Assembly (NCBI GenBank): GCA_037953625.1
Contig: CM075652.1
Coordinates: 56,599,501 to 56,663,500 of the forward strand
Length of the DNA: 64,000 nucleotides
Direction: 5' to 3'
Source: Crotalaria pallida
Taxonomy: Eukaryota; Streptophyta; Magnoliopsida; Fabales; Fabaceae
The translations under genes were made by a program, and so were the position numbers. Below are positions 34,091-45,780 of this stretch, one piece after another (within the stretch, counting starts at the first letter, position 1; each line of letters opens with the position of its first letter). A model generated the notes under the pieces. It saw only the letters and a list, made by a program, of their open reading frames with translations, ran no database searches and was not told the origin of the DNA.

Positions 34091-37000
34091 GTTTTTATTT
34101 TTATTTTTTTTTGGTAGATCAACGTGGCCTAAGCCCAAAAGCAAAAACAAAAAAACTAAGAAACTATGAGATCTCTAGGCAACGCAGTGCCTGCATAATC
34201 TTGATAGAGAATATTGCTAAGCCCCTCAATAGGTTGTTCGAAGATCTGGACTCCTTCTTCTAAGTAAAGGCTTTTATTAGCTAGATAGTCGGCGCACCTA
34301 TTGCCCTCACGGTAAGTATGTGAAAGAATAATGCTCCAGTCTTTATTTATCCACATAAGAATGTGATTCACGATGCTGTTGAGCTTATTGATATTGTCTT
34401 GAGTCCCTTGGTTGTTGAGCATGTTGATTATAGAAAGAGAGTCGCACTCAACCACCAGTTTTCGAATTCCTCTATTCCAAGCCAGTTGCATACCAATTAG
34501 GATACCCCATAGTTCAGCCTTGAAAGCGGTGGTATGCCCAATTTTCTTTGCATAGCCCACTATATATCTTCCTTCGTAGTCGCGGATAAGGCCGCCGCAT
34601 CCCGCTTGGCCCGGGTTGCCTTTAGAAGCGCCATCGGAGTTTAGTTTAGCATAGTTTTCCGGAGGCTTGATCCATTGAATGAAACTTGTGGTTTTCCTTC
34701 GAAGATTTCCTCCTATTGCCTTGTTATAAGCAGCATGAATCTGCTCCATCTGCAATATAATAAAGAGTTTGGGATTAGAGGGATAGATAAAAGAAGGGTC
34801 ATGTATTGAGCTATTTCTCCAATGCCATAAAAAATATATGCAACAGAGAGAAATACTCCCCCAATTTTCTGCAGTATAAACGTCCCTTCCTTGGAGCATG
34901 TTCATGCGGAACCATTTGTGCAGGTCTGTGTCAAAGAACTCTTGTCGGTCAGCATGATCAATGAAAGAACACCAAAGGTCTTTAGCTTTCTTGCAATCTC
35001 GGACCACATGAAGGTTTGATTCTGTATCTGCCATGCATAAGTTGCACTGCGCATTTCCAAGGCCCCATTTATGCTTACGTTCATTGGTCAAAAGTCTATT
35101 ATGTGCTAGCTTCCATCCATGATGCTTCCACTTTTCGGGGCATTTCAAGTTCCATAAATTCTCCCAAGGAATTTGCTCTACCGTGGCTGTCTTGGTTGCA
35201 ATTGTCTCATAGGCACTTCTCACAGATAATTTTCCGCTATCAGAAGCCCCCCAACTCAAAGTACCAGCGCCAAGATCATCATTAGGAGGAGGGATGCTAT
35301 GGATTTTTTGAATTATATTGTCTGAGACAAGTTGTTCCAATATATTAAAGTCACACTCACCATTGGCATCCTTCATATCACTTACCAAAGTAATATCCGT
35401 GTCCAAATCGATATCATTATTGGCATGATCCCTTAGAGTAATCCCTTCACCAAGCCATTTGTCTCTCCAAAACCAAGTGTTTTTGCCATTTCCAATTGAA
35501 TATTCAGTATTTTCAAGGACAATGGGCCAGAGAGTAGACATTTTCCTCCAAAGGGTAGAATCCGATTGAAGCGCCGAGGTGCGTTGCGCCAAGTCATTAC
35601 CCCGGCTATATTTACCTTTTAGGACCCTAACCCAAAGAGCATCTGGTTTGTTCAAAACTCCCCAACAAAGTTTCATAAGGAACGCATCATTGAAGGTAGA
35701 AATTCTTCTAAAGCCCAAACCTCCTTGGTGCTTCGGGTGACAGATCCGGTCCCAGCCAATTAGGTGCACGTTTTGAGTGTCTCTAGAGCTGCCCCATATA
35801 AAGTTCCTCTGAGATTTTTCAATTTCATTACAAACATTCTTAGGAACAACACTATGCTGCATAATATGATTGGCCATGGATCCAATGACAGTTTTAGCCA
35901 AAACAACTCTGCCTGCAAAAGATAAAGTGTTCGCTTTCCAACCTGCAAATTTAGAATTTAATCTTTCCAATAAAGGTTTGAAATTATCTCTCCTCTTAGA
36001 GCTTCCATGATCAATAGATCCCAGATATCTCCCAAGCCCTGTAGAAGGCTTGAACCTACTCCTTTGGATAATATCATTTTTAATATCATGATGAGTATTT
36101 TTAGAGAAAAGGATACTGGTCTTTGATTCATTCACTTTATGACCGTAAGCTTCACCAAAAGTTCGAATACGGTTCATGATAATATTAAGTTGATCAAGAG
36201 AGGCTTCTGCAAAAATAAGCAAATCATCAGCAAACATAAGATGAGAAATAAAAGGACCCTGTCTACCTACCTTGATAGGTTTCCAATCCCCCTTATTTAC
36301 CGATTCCTCAATTATATGAGATAATCTATCCATGCAAATAACAAAAAGAAAAGGATATAAAGGGTCTCCTTGTCTTATACCCCCAGAAGGAAGGAAGAAA
36401 CCTGTTTTATTACCATTCCATAATATCTTGTAAGAAGTAGAAGTAATGCAAGTATAGATCAAATTTATGAAAGCATCAGGTAGATGTAGCTGTTGAAGGC
36501 AGTCTTTTATGAAAAGCCAGGAGATTCTATCATAAGCTTTCTCAAGATCAAAATTTATGGACATATAACCTTTTCTACCTTTTAAGTGTTTCATGGAATG
36601 GACCACTTCTTGGGCAATAATAATGTTATCCTGAATATTCCTTCCTGGGACGAATCCAGCTTGATACGGAGAAATCCATTTATCAAGAAGGGGTTTCAAT
36701 CTATTAGCCAGGATTTTAGTAACACATTTGTACACCACATTGCAAAGAGATATAGGTCTGAATTGATAGGCATAATGCGGTTGTTCAATTTTCAGAATAA
36801 GGACCAACAAAGTAGAGTTTATATCCTTTATCACCTGGTTTTCCTGCCAAACATATTTGATGAAACTACAAAAACTTTTGTTAATTGTGTCCCAATTATG
36901 TTTGAAAAAGAGAGCAGGGAGGCCATCCTCTCCGGGGGCTTTAAGGGACCCCATGGAGAACAAGGCTTTCCTAATCTTATCGTCATTAGCCACATTATCC

Positions 37001-38046
37001 AGGTAAGACAAATCAGTATTAATAGGAGGGTAATTAATAGTACAGTTCAGCATAGGTCTATTGTTATTATCCTCCATATACAGGTTGGTAAAAAAATTAC
37101 GAACCAAATCAAAAATGATGTCACTATTATAAGTCCATTCATCATTGCTATCCTTTAAAGAAAGAATTTTATTTTTTTTCCTTCTACTGATAGTGCGAGA
37201 ATGATAGTACCTCGTATTTCTGTCACCACTAAGGATCCAATCCTTTCTGGATTTTTTATGCCAAAGGATTTCTTCATGGTAGAGCGTCTCTTGAAGCTCT
37301 TTATGAAGACTCTTTTCGAGCACTTGGAGGAAAATATTTATATGGTAATCAGATGACCGCTGTATGCCCCCAATTCTAGCCACAATCTCCCTTTTGCGCC
37401 TGAGAATGTTTCCAAAAACATCCCTATTCCAAACCTGCAAATTCGAAACCAAAGAAGAAATATTATCAATTAGATTAACATTATTATTCCAATTATTATT
37501 CAAAAAAAGAGGAAAATCAGGGTGAGAGAGCCACATCGCTTGGAAGCGAAATGGCCTGTTAATGTTCCTGTTATGAAGAGGTGTCGTATGGAGGCATAAG
37601 GGGTGATGATCCGAATGGATGCGAGCTAGAACTTTGATAAAGGCATCTGGAAAGCGTAACCTCCAATTAACATTGCTTAGGCCTCTATCCAGTCTTTTGT
37701 ACACTCTATCAAGACCTACACGTTTGGGACCTCTCCAAGTAAAATCACCTCCTACTTGTCCAAGATCAATTAAGCCACACATGCTGATTTTGTTAGAGAA
37801 ATGATTACACTTGTTAATATCAACCGGAGCACCCCCCTTCTTCTCTCTGGCACTTTTAATCTCATTAAAGTCACCTAACAGCACCCATTCTTCATTATCA
37901 CCCATCTGTTGTTCTATTTCTTTTATGTTGTCCCATAGTTCAGAACTGAGCTCTTCTCTAGGGCTTGCATATACAGCTGTAAGATAGCATGGGTTGAAGT
38001 TCTCTTCCTGTATACGAACATGCACCATTTGTTTCTCATTTTATAA
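34091..38046 (-). mobile_element. 5'-truncated L1-type LINE, about 3.95 kb
   Basis: The left edge is a T-rich run (34091-34112), the A tail of a minus-strand insertion. It is followed by a short 3' UTR and the ORF2 listed next. Homology ends near 38046, where an in-frame stop lies four codons before the first Met and the rest of ORF2 and ORF1 is missing. 5' truncation is usual for target-primed LINE insertion. I found no convincing target duplication. Confidence 0.
34156..38028 (-). CDS. LINE ORF2: endonuclease (truncated), reverse transcriptase, zinc-binding region, RNase H
   Basis: 1,290 codons are open with no internal stop, so the insertion is fairly recent. Residues 1 to about 150 are the C-terminal half of an apurinic-type endonuclease (WVLLGDFNEI, LDRGLSN, SDHHPL); its N-terminal part with the first catalytic residues is absent. 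Reverse transcriptase has FRPISLCNVVYKC, INFDLEKAYDR, GGIRQGDPL and the catalytic FADD near residue 600. A zinc-binding region typical of plant LINEs follows at about 960-1015 (WKLAHNRLLTNERKHKWGL, CNLC). The C-terminus (about 1,125-1,255) is an RNase H domain (NSDGASKGNPGQAGCGG, FKAELWGILIG, VECDSLSIINML). The product would nick target DNA and copy its own RNA; without a whole endonuclease it is not expected to work. Confidence 0.
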   Translation of the reverse strand: MVHVRIQEENFNPCYLTAVYASPREELSSELWDNIKEIEQQMGDNEEWVLLGDFNEIKSAREKKGGAPVDINKCNHFSNKISMCGLIDLGQVGGDFTWRGPKRVGLDRVYKRLDRGLSNVNWRLRFPDAFIKVLARIHSDHHPLCLHTTPLHNRNINRPFRFQAMWLSHPDFPLFLNNNWNNNVNLIDNISSLVSNLQVWNRDVFGNILRRKREIVARIGGIQRSSDYHINIFLQVLEKSLHKELQETLYHEEILWHKKSRKDWILSGDRNTRYYHSRTISRRKKNKILSLKDSNDEWTYNSDIIFDLVRNFFTNLYMEDNNNRPMLNCTINYPPINTDLSYLDNVANDDKIRKALFSMGSLKAPGEDGLPALFFKHNWDTINKSFCSFIKYVWQENQVIKDINSTLLVLILKIEQPHYAYQFRPISLCNVVYKCVTKILANRLKPLLDKWISPYQAGFVPGRNIQDNIIIAQEVVHSMKHLKGRKGYMSINFDLEKAYDRISWLFIKDCLQQLHLPDAFINLIYTCITSTSYKILWNGNKTGFFLPSGGIRQGDPLYPFLFVICMDRLSHIIEESVNKGDWKPIKVGRQGPFISHLMFADDLLIFAEASLDQLNIIMNRIRTFGEAYGHKVNESKTSILFSKNTHHDIKNDIIQRSRFKPSTGLGRYLGSIDHGSSKRRDNFKPLLERLNSKFAGWKANTLSFAGRVVLAKTVIGSMANHIMQHSVVPKNVCNEIEKSQRNFIWGSSRDTQNVHLIGWDRICHPKHQGGLGFRRISTFNDAFLMKLCWGVLNKPDALWVRVLKGKYSRGNDLAQRTSALQSDSTLWRKMSTLWPIVLENTEYSIGNGKNTWFWRDKWLGEGITLRDHANNDIDLDTDITLVSDMKDANGECDFNILEQLVSDNIIQKIHSIPPPNDDLGAGTLSWGASDSGKLSVRSAYETIATKTATVEQIPWENLWNLKCPEKWKHHGWKLAHNRLLTNERKHKWGLGNAQCNLCMADTESNLHVVRDCKKAKDLWCSFIDHADRQEFFDTDLHKWFRMNMLQGRDVYTAENWGSISLCCIYFLWHWRNSSIHDPSFIYPSNPKLFIILQMEQIHAAYNKAIGGNLRRKTTSFIQWIKPPENYAKLNSDGASKGNPGQAGCGGLIRDYEGRYIVGYAKKIGHTTAFKAELWGILIGMQLAWNRGIRKLVVECDSLSIINMLNNQGTQDNINKLNSIVNHILMWINKDWSIILSHTYREGNRCADYLANKSLYLEEGVQIFEQPIEGLSNILYQDYAGTALPRDLIVS

Positions 38047-38591
38047 TGTGTGTTGAATAATGAATTGTTATTCTTTTCCTTTGACTTGTGCATATAGCTC
38101 CTTGTCTAAAATGACGATTTCTTTTACTAGTTTCTATTTATTTATTTCTTACTTAAAATTTAGTGATAAAAGCATTATGAATGTATTTTATTGACTAAAA
38201 ATGAATGAAATACAAAATAGAAACTAGACTAAAAAATGCCATACTATACTTATAGAAATAAAACTTTATTTAAATTATTAAAATATTAAGCGAAATAGGG
38301 GGAAAAACTAAAAAAAAAACGTACATGCATTAGTAAAGAAAAATAGAGTTTTTTTTTGTTAAGAAAAAAAATCCAATATTTCTTTTTCACAAGTTTGATG
38401 TACTTTGTTAATGTAAAATAAATTGCTGAAGTCAATAAGTCAATTGATGCACTTTACCACTAAGAATTTTCTTAAACTAATTGTTGTACTTAACTATCAA
38501 CTTTTTTCCATAAGTATAGATTACTTAAGTTCAACCCTTAGCATTGAGATTCTGAAAATAAAAGAAGTGTTTTTTAATTAGAAAAAATTAA
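38047..38591. other. Intergenic, no feature seen
   Basis: AT-rich sequence upstream of the truncated LINE end. Nothing recognisable. Confidence 0.
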
Positions 38592-39722
38592 TGTTTAAAT
38601 ATCAAAATAATCCTTATAATATTATTAGTTTCTTTGAAATTAGTCCCTACTTTTTTTTTGGTTTTATCCTATTTTTCTATTCATTTTGATTTTGGTCTCT
38701 GATATCAAATATGGATTAAAAATATTAGTGAAAAATTGTCAACCTTTTCGGGGGGCCACGTGTTTTTTTAAATTAGACCCTGTAAATCTAAGTGTTTTTG
38801 AATTTAGTACACTTTTTTCTTATTGATTTTGGTCACTATTTTTTCAAGTGGTTCTGATTTTAGTCCCTAATGTCAACAATTATGGAAAATGCTGAACAAT
38901 GAACTTTACACTCTCTAAAGAGCTAGTTGTAGAACTCTGTCTGGTCGTTCATGAATGGTACTTAGCAAGCTATATATATAAATTTAACTTTTATTGTTGG
39001 TGTGACACAATTTACTAGTGTTGACGAGTCTGTATGCTCAGTTGAGTTGAGATAAGTTGTTTGGGCTACAACTGAATCGGGTTGGACCCAAAAAGTTTAT
39101 ACCCTTATAACAATGATAAATGGTAGGAATTATGATGAATAATAACAAAAAATAGACTGTTTTGTTTAAATAATCAAAAGTATATTTTAAATCAGAATTT
39201 TGTATATTGTAACTAATTAATAATATTGCAACTAATTAATAAAGTATCACTGCACCTCTTTACATGACAAGAGCAACCAAAATAATATTGGTAATTGATG
39301 CAAAAGGGTATATGAAGCCATGAAGGTGGTGTGTCCACACATGTCATCCTCCTCTTTTGGCTCACACGTCTCTTATACTACATCAACATTTCTTTTTATC
39401 CATATTTGGCGTTGAGAACCAAAATCAAAACGATTTGAAAAAGTAGGGATCAAAATCAATTGAAAAAAAGGTGCAGTTTTTTAAATTCAAAAACACCTAC
39501 ATATTTATATCGACTAACTTCAAAAACAAGTGACTCCCGAAATGTTTGACATGTTTTTGTTGACATGGTCTCAGTTAGACCTCATCGACGTTTTCTATCC
39601 ATAATTGACACCAAAATTCAAAATCAAAACGAATTGAAAAAATAAAAACGAAAAAAAAATAAAATGCAAGGACTAATTTCAAAGAGATCAATACATATAG
39701 GACTATTTTGATAGGGATATTA
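38592..39722. repeat. Foldback element with imperfect inverted arms, about 1.1 kb
   Basis: The left arm (TTTGAAATTAGTCCCTAC near 38633) reappears inverted at the right end (AAGGACTAATTTCAAAGAG near 39668). The outermost bases also pair (TATCAAAATAATCCTTATA against TAGGACTATTTTGATA). Several inner blocks about reading TTTTGGTC or AAAATCAAAACGA repeat in both orientations. There is no ORF. It looks like a non-autonomous Mutator-type element, but I could not fix the target duplication. Confidence 0.
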
Positions 39723-40978
39723 TTACTCCTTTGTCTCTAAATAGTAAATATAAGTATTAGATAATGGATTTTGCTTGTCTTTGAATATAAGCATTTATTT
39801 CAATTTCTATTGACATTAATTATTTTTTTTTCATAAACATCCATATTAGTCAACATTTTTTAGAATTTTAATGATAATTTATAAAGATAATTTTAAAATA
39901 ATATATCAAATATTATTATTTCTAATAATATCACTAATAATAATATTAGTAATTAATTTTCTTAATACTTAGAGACATACAAATAATGAACTAGAGATAT
40001 GGAGTGGACTTTCTAATTTCGGGGTTAGTTTATGGTTTTGACTTTTGACCCAATATAAAAAAGAAAGAAAGAAACTCTAATCACAAAGTCCTCAAGTGAA
40101 AAGGACGGCTAGGATTATATTGTAAGCAAAGATGAGGTTGATGGATGCATGGTGCTACTCCATATTGATAGGTTGTAATGTATGTGTAGCATTAGCATTA
40201 ATTTCTCATTCCTTTGCAGTGCCGTGACTGACACTGAGCCATCCCATGTGCTCTCAAAAATGACGGATCCTGAAAGCATTGGAGCACTCACTTACTTAGT
40301 GAGCGGAACCAATAATGAATACGCGAATTATAAGTAAATATAATTATTTTATGTTTATTAGGGAGATTAGTTGATTATATTTAATTTTTTAAAATTGATA
40401 AAAAATAGAGGTATTTTAGGAAAGTAGTATTGGGAATGAAACAAAAAGTAACAATTTTCTAAAGATATTTTAGGAAAATGACATTGAAAATAAAATAAAA
40501 TTTAATAAAATTAGCTAATTTTCTTATATTTTAAACAAAAAAAAATATTTTTTTGTTGCTTATAATTCCAATCATAATGAATAAACCTCATCAAAATTAT
40601 TGCAAACGTAGATAGAGGCTGTGGCTTTTCACAGTTCCGAAGCATCAAATTTTATTATAGCATTAGCAATTTAGCATAGCAGCCATTGGTGTTTTGGTGG
40701 ATACGTGGAATGTGCATGAATCTCCTTGCACCTAAAACACCCACGTAGACATTTTCAACTTTATTTAAAAACTTAACCTTCTCGAAACAAAGCCCGGGGA
40801 GACTACATAGCACACCATCTGTGTTCAGTGCTCTTTTCCTCGATTCTCACTCTATGCACCTGGGATTTTCTTGGAATACAAACAGAATAAAAAATTCTTA
40901 CTGCTTTAAGAAAGCGTATCATCCAGTAACGAAAACTAGGATACTCTCCCCAATTTCAAATGCTCTTCTTTTCCGGTT
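39723..40978. other. Intergenic, no gene seen
   Basis: AT-rich sequence. A possible degraded MITE edge (ACTCCTTTGTCTCTAAATAG near 39726) has only a weak inverted partner near 39970. Nothing else is recognisable. Confidence 0.
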
Positions 40979-41278
40979 TATTCCCTCGGTTTCACTTTAA
41001 GTATCTTTTTAACATCAAAATTTTGTTTTAAAATAAGTGTCTTTCTACCAAATCTAGGCAACATTTAATATTGTTTTTCCTTATTTATCCTTACATTTAA
41101 TGTTGTTTTAGTTTTGAAATTTGTAATACTAGTAATGATGCATTGACAAAATAAAAATATTAAATAGAGGTATTTTTGACAAAATACACATAAAACTTAC
41201 AATAATTATCATAATCAACATTTTCTTAATCTATGTGCAAAAGTCCAAAAAGACACTTAAAGTGAAACGAAGGGAGTA
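40979..41278. repeat. Stowaway-like MITE
   Basis: A 296-bp body (40981-41276) is flanked by TA on both sides. Its ends are inverted: CCCTCGGTTTCACTTTAAGT at the left and ACTTAAAGTGAAACGAAGGG at the right. TA duplication and a CTCCCT-type tip are the marks of Stowaway MITEs moved by Mariner transposases. Confidence 0.
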
Positions 41279-41666
41279 ACTAACTGTCTTTTTTGATAAG
41301 TTTTTTTTATGTGTACTTTTGATGATTTCAAAAATGTAATAAATATTACTTTTTTTATTTATCTCTATTTAATAGGGTATTGATTTTTGTAAGTAGTGAA
41401 GAAAAAATAATGATTACGGAGAGAGAAAGAGTATAGTAGAAAAGAACATAATTAATATATTGAAAATCTAATTAATGATTGGATTTCTTAAAAGGTGTGT
41501 TTAGTCTAAAGATTTTTTTTCATAATCAATATATTAACCATCATTTATCTATTAACCAGTATTGACTTTTATCGAAAAATAGTACAGTACTTATGAATAA
41601 TAGATCATATGACGACAATTTAATAAACTTCACACTTTTGGTATATACAAATTAGACTCTAAGTAC

Positions 41667-42330
41667 AGTGCACGTTTGTTTTGAGAGGTAAAATTGTATT
41701 CTCAGGAATTCTATTGTCAGGAATCTCATTGCGAAGAATATCATTGTCAAAAATTTTACAAAACATGTTTGGTTGACATATGTGATTATTAAAAAAATTT
41801 TCAACATTCCTGGTAATAATTTATATGTTTGTTTCAGTTATACTATATATTCCCAGGAATACATTGTATAATTATCAAAATACCCTTATGAATTATAAAG
41901 TATCATTTAACAATAAGGGAGTTTAATTTCTATATTCCATCACTTAAAAGTATTGCACAAGAGGTGATTAGGTGAATTTATAGAGTTGCATTGGAATTAA
42001 TTGAGGAGAGGTAGGAAGTTGAGCGACATACCTGTTGTTAGTGGGGAGTGGGGGAGAGTGGCGGGAGTGAAAATCCAGTTGAAAGAGAGGGTAGTAAATG
42101 ACTAATGTAGGTAAGGGTAAAACAATACTTTCGTAATTATGAAGAGGTGGGAATGATCTATTCCCAAACTTTTTGGTAGGAATGAAAATGAAAAAAATGA
42201 ATATGAAGTTGGGAATGAAATTTTTCTGGGAATATATTTTTTGTACTTGTTACCAAATACAAGCATATTTTGTAACTGCCTCCTATTCCCAGGATTAGGA
42301 TTTTATACCTCCAAACAAACATCCCATAGT
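41667..42330. repeat. MITE with roughly 40-bp inverted ends
   Basis: The left end GTTTGTTTTGAGAGGTAAAA, followed by CTCAGGAAT motifs, matches in inverse orientation the right end near 42285-42323 (inverted: TGTTTGTTTGGAGGTATAAA). Inner GGAATNNNATTNTC motifs repeat in tandem near 41700-41750. There is no coding capacity and the target duplication was not resolved. Confidence 0.
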
Positions 42331-42786
42331 TTATTATTAATTTAAGTTTTGAAATGATAAATTATTATTAGAATTATTTAATTATCAAAATTGATTTTGA
42401 AACTAAAAATCATAGACGAGTAAAATAAAAATTACCCTAAGGACATATCTCGTCTAAGGTCTCTGGATGCCTAGACACAATCACACCACCGGGCTAACAA
42501 TTAACTACTATATGAAACTTAATCACTGCTCCCAACATATGGGAAGATTAACAACGGTTCAAACTTGTTTTAGAACTACCAGTTTTTTAATGTGTTTTTA
42601 AGACAGAAATATATGTATCCATAATTTTTTGATTATGGGTGATGCATGCACAATTTTATATTATTAAAAATAAAAAAACAATTATTATGATTACAAGTAG
42701 ATGAAATTAGATATACTATATTTTATTACTGTGTATTAAAGTGTTAAAATTTACAATAGTATTATAGTAGTTTTTAAAATTTTCAA

Positions 42787-42980
42787 TTAAATTTAGGGAT
42801 TACTTAACCTCAGCCCTAAGGGCTGAGGATAAGAGGTGAAAAAGTAGAAAAAATGTCTTGAAAAGCTAACCCACTAAGTTTTAAAGTCTTAAACATTTAT
42901 TTTTTCAATGCAAAGATACTTTTTATAGCTTCTTAACCTCAGCCCTAAGGGCTGATGTTAAGAAAATCCTTAAATTTATT
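42787..42980. repeat. Small MITE whose ends contain their own palindrome
   Basis: About 190 bp. Each end carries TCAGCCCTAAGGGCTGA (near 42810-42826 and 42939-42955), a perfect palindrome, and the outer sequences are inverted copies (TTTAGGGATTACTTAAC against TTAAGGATTTTCTTAAC). There is no ORF. Confidence 0.
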
Positions 42981-44404
42981 GTATTTTAAGCAATAACAAT
43001 ACTTCGCTTGTACATACATATTCAATGACACAAAATATTATTATTGTAATATTATATTTTTTTAAAATAAAAAAAAATTTAATTAATCTTCTTTTAATTA
43101 AGGGTTTTTTTAATAAGTGCATTGTCTTTGTTAAGTTTTTTATAATTAGAAAAAATAATACAAGCCCCTATTTTTTTTCTTGAAAATATTAAAAATTACA
43201 TATTTCAATATTTTGCGACTATTTATAGTTGTTTAATGCACTTGTTAGCATTTTTCTTTAATTAAAGATGCATGTCTTATAAGTTCTGAAACATGGGTAC
43301 GACTAAACTGGTGACGTATCCGTATCGGGTACACCTTGGATATCGGTACACGTACGATACTCTTGGGTACTTATAATTGGCATGTTAATGTATATTTTAG
43401 GTGTGAATCATATCAATAATATAATGTCATTTTTGCCTTAAAATTTATATTCTAATGCATAATCAATTTTTCATTCTTATATCTTGACTTATTTCGAATA
43501 ACAGTCTCTAATTTTACAATATTGATATGCTATTTCAATTTTTTTAAAAATATTATACTCTATATTCAATATTATATATCCGTATCCAATATCGTATCCG
43601 TATGCTTATAAGTAAAAATGAAAGTACTCCGGATCCGTGTAAAAGGAAGTTCAACATCTAACATTATCCGTAAAATAATTAAACTTAGAGGCCCACCAAA
43701 AAACTTGTCTGAAATTTATTAGTAGAACGTGAGGATTTTGCTATAACCATGGAATATGTCTATGTGGGCGGCACCTAGGATGAAGAAAGGAATTTCAATA
43801 ATAACAATAAGAAGAAAAAAAGTAACCACATTTACGCTCATTTCAAGAGAGGAAATTGCTTGCTTAAAATAAGGTCATGGCCTGCCACATGCTGAGCCAT
43901 GGTTGCGCCAAGTGCAATGCCCCTAACATGGTATGTAGATGACTAATATAGAGACATGACTTCTAACTTAGTTCAAACTGTTTTACACATCTCACCAATC
44001 CAAAACATAGCCGTTGGGATCAGTGTTCATTCAATTTTAATTTCATTGCTTCAAAGGAAGGAATGAACTCACAAAAGCAATGAGATCACCCATGCATTAC
44101 TTAATGTTATTTAATTTTAATTTATTTTTGCCTTAAGTTTTAGCTAAACATAGTAACATACACCGTTATGCTATATATTCAATAGGTTCGATTATTGACT
44201 TGAATATTGTTAGTCAAAAATTGGTGTTTGAACCCTTATTTAATCAATGTGAACACACAAAATAAAATACTCTGAAAAATAGTATTGTAGTTCAGAATTT
44301 ATCATACATCTATAGATAAATTTATGTCACATTATTTTACACTTATATTTATTTCATAAATAAAATTTCCCAATAAAATGAAATAATTATTTTCAAAGCG
44401 CCTT
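42981..44404. other. Intergenic, no gene seen
   Basis: AT-rich sequence. The interval 43290-43645 is denser in CGTATCC and GATACG words (for example TGACGTATCCGTATCGGGTA and TATCGTATCCGTATGC). It looks like an old repeat, but no clean boundaries could be drawn. Confidence 0.
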
Positions 44405-44597
44405 TTAATGGAAAATGCCAAAAGAATGTTTTTAGGGCATTTGCTAAGATATTAAAAGTGATTAATAAAAGTTATGAAAAAAATGCATTATATTTTTTGG
44501 ATTTTATAGAGAATAAATAATTTATACTTATGAACTTTTTTTCATTTTTAATATCCTTAACAAATGTCTTAAAGATACTTGTTAGCAAAATCCTTAA
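44405..44597. repeat. Small MITE, about 193 bp
   Basis: The first roughly 55 bases align with the reverse complement of the last 55. TTAATGGAAAATGCCAAAAG and GGGCATTTGCTAAGATATTA at the left are matched by inverted TTAAGGATTTTGCTAACAAG and AGACATTTGTTAAGGATATT at the right. Length and layout resemble the element at 42787-42980, although the sequences differ. Confidence 0.
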
Positions 44598-44999
44598 TTA
44601 ATTAATATCTATGTTATTATTAGAATAGTAAGAGTTTTACCATTCATAATAATCATATCCGATTTGAACAAAATTGTCTCTAATGAATGAACGAGTACGT
44701 ATATGTACTTAAAAAAAATTATTTATACTATATAAACAAACCTTCGACAAATGGATCTACTATATCATGCAGGGATATATTTTTCGTCTGAGTAATTTGA
44801 GAGATAATATTCATTGACTTGTTTACGGTCCAAGATCCATATATACATGGGTGTAAGTACATTAACTAAGAATTTGAGTATAAATTGATCATTGATAATT
44901 TCTAATATTGTGAAACCATAATTATGTACCAAGTTTTCTAGATTTAAAAGTTGGAGATCTCAAATTCAGTGTTTAAAAAATTATTTGGTGAATTATGTA

Positions 45000-45780
45000 T
45001 TGGCTGTTCGAAAAGTATCGGTATGCTCTCTTTGCCCCAAATGCCTAGTCCAAATAATTTCAAGTATCTCTGGAATGCAAAGGTGCCTCAGATAATTCTA
45101 ACCTTCAGTTGGCAGTTGCTTGTGGTTTTGGCTCATTGTTACATGGAGCATCTGGTCAAAGCGTAATGACATTATTTTTAATAAGGATACTTTTTCTATG
45201 GTTGACTTCTGTGACACTATCAAAGCAAAATCCTGATTGTGGATGACGGCTTCAAAGATTCAAGAATTAGTTTCATTAATTGGTACTTAAATCCTTTGGA
45301 TTGTTTAAAAGGATCTTTTTAATCTTTGTTTTTAGGTGATGTGTTGGTGGCTGTGCTTACTGGATTTGCCTCTTTTTCCCTTGTTTAGGTTTTTTCCCCT
45401 ATGGGTTTTACCTATCAAGGTTTTTAAAGAGATAAGGATCTTCGTATTGCTTTGGTAGGCTACTTTGTGTGCCTTTGGTTGTTTATAGTTAGTTTTTGTT
45501 GCTTCACTCTCTCGTGAAGTAAACTACGTTGTATGCTTGTGGGGTTTTGGTCTTTTTTAAGCATATGATCTTTTTTTGGTTTACATGGGAGGTCTGAGAT
45601 TAGAACCCATGACTTGGGGAGGGGGAAATCCTAAGTGTCCCTGCAGCCACCAACTGAGCTGTCTTACGCGGACAGCATATGATCTCATGTTCAAATTCTT
45701 CATGGGGCTCGTATGTATAATGATGCTTATTGAAACTCTTTGTGTTGGAATAATATTTTTGCTTATAAAAAATTTTTGGT
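45000..45780 (+). pseudogene. LINE fossil: zinc-binding region and 3' tail
   Basis: A decayed frame reads FKYLWNAKVPQIILTFSWQL, the W-(x)-VP-(x)-F-W block of the plant LINE zinc-binding region. In the next frame it reads VTWSIWSKRNDIIFNKDTFS, the usual downstream block. Stops and frame changes follow. The 3' tail runs to about 45780 and is interrupted by a SINE at 45560-45685. Only the last part of ORF2 remains, so this is a fossil on the opposite strand from the LINE at 34-38 kb. Confidence 0.
45560..45685 (-). mobile_element. SINE with a 12-bp target-site duplication
   Basis: AGCATATGATCT occurs at 45560-45571 and 45674-45685. The 102-bp body starts with a T run at the left (A tail on the minus strand). 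Read on the minus strand it has an A box (TAAGACAGCTCAGTTGGT) and B box (GGGTTCTAATCTC). It sits in the 3' tail of the LINE fossil and so is younger than that. Confidence 0.

Noticed and set aside
36586..37158. 190-codon plus-strand ORF
   Set aside because: It is antisense to the LINE reverse transcriptase, with no domain of its own.
34060..38060. Target-site duplication for the LINE
   Set aside because: Only a 7-base TCATTTT is shared by the two flanks, not convincing in AT-rich DNA.
39726..39990. Possible further Stowaway MITE (ACTCCTTTGTCTCTAAATAG)
   Set aside because: The inverted partner near 39970 is short and offset, and no TA flanks could be fixed.
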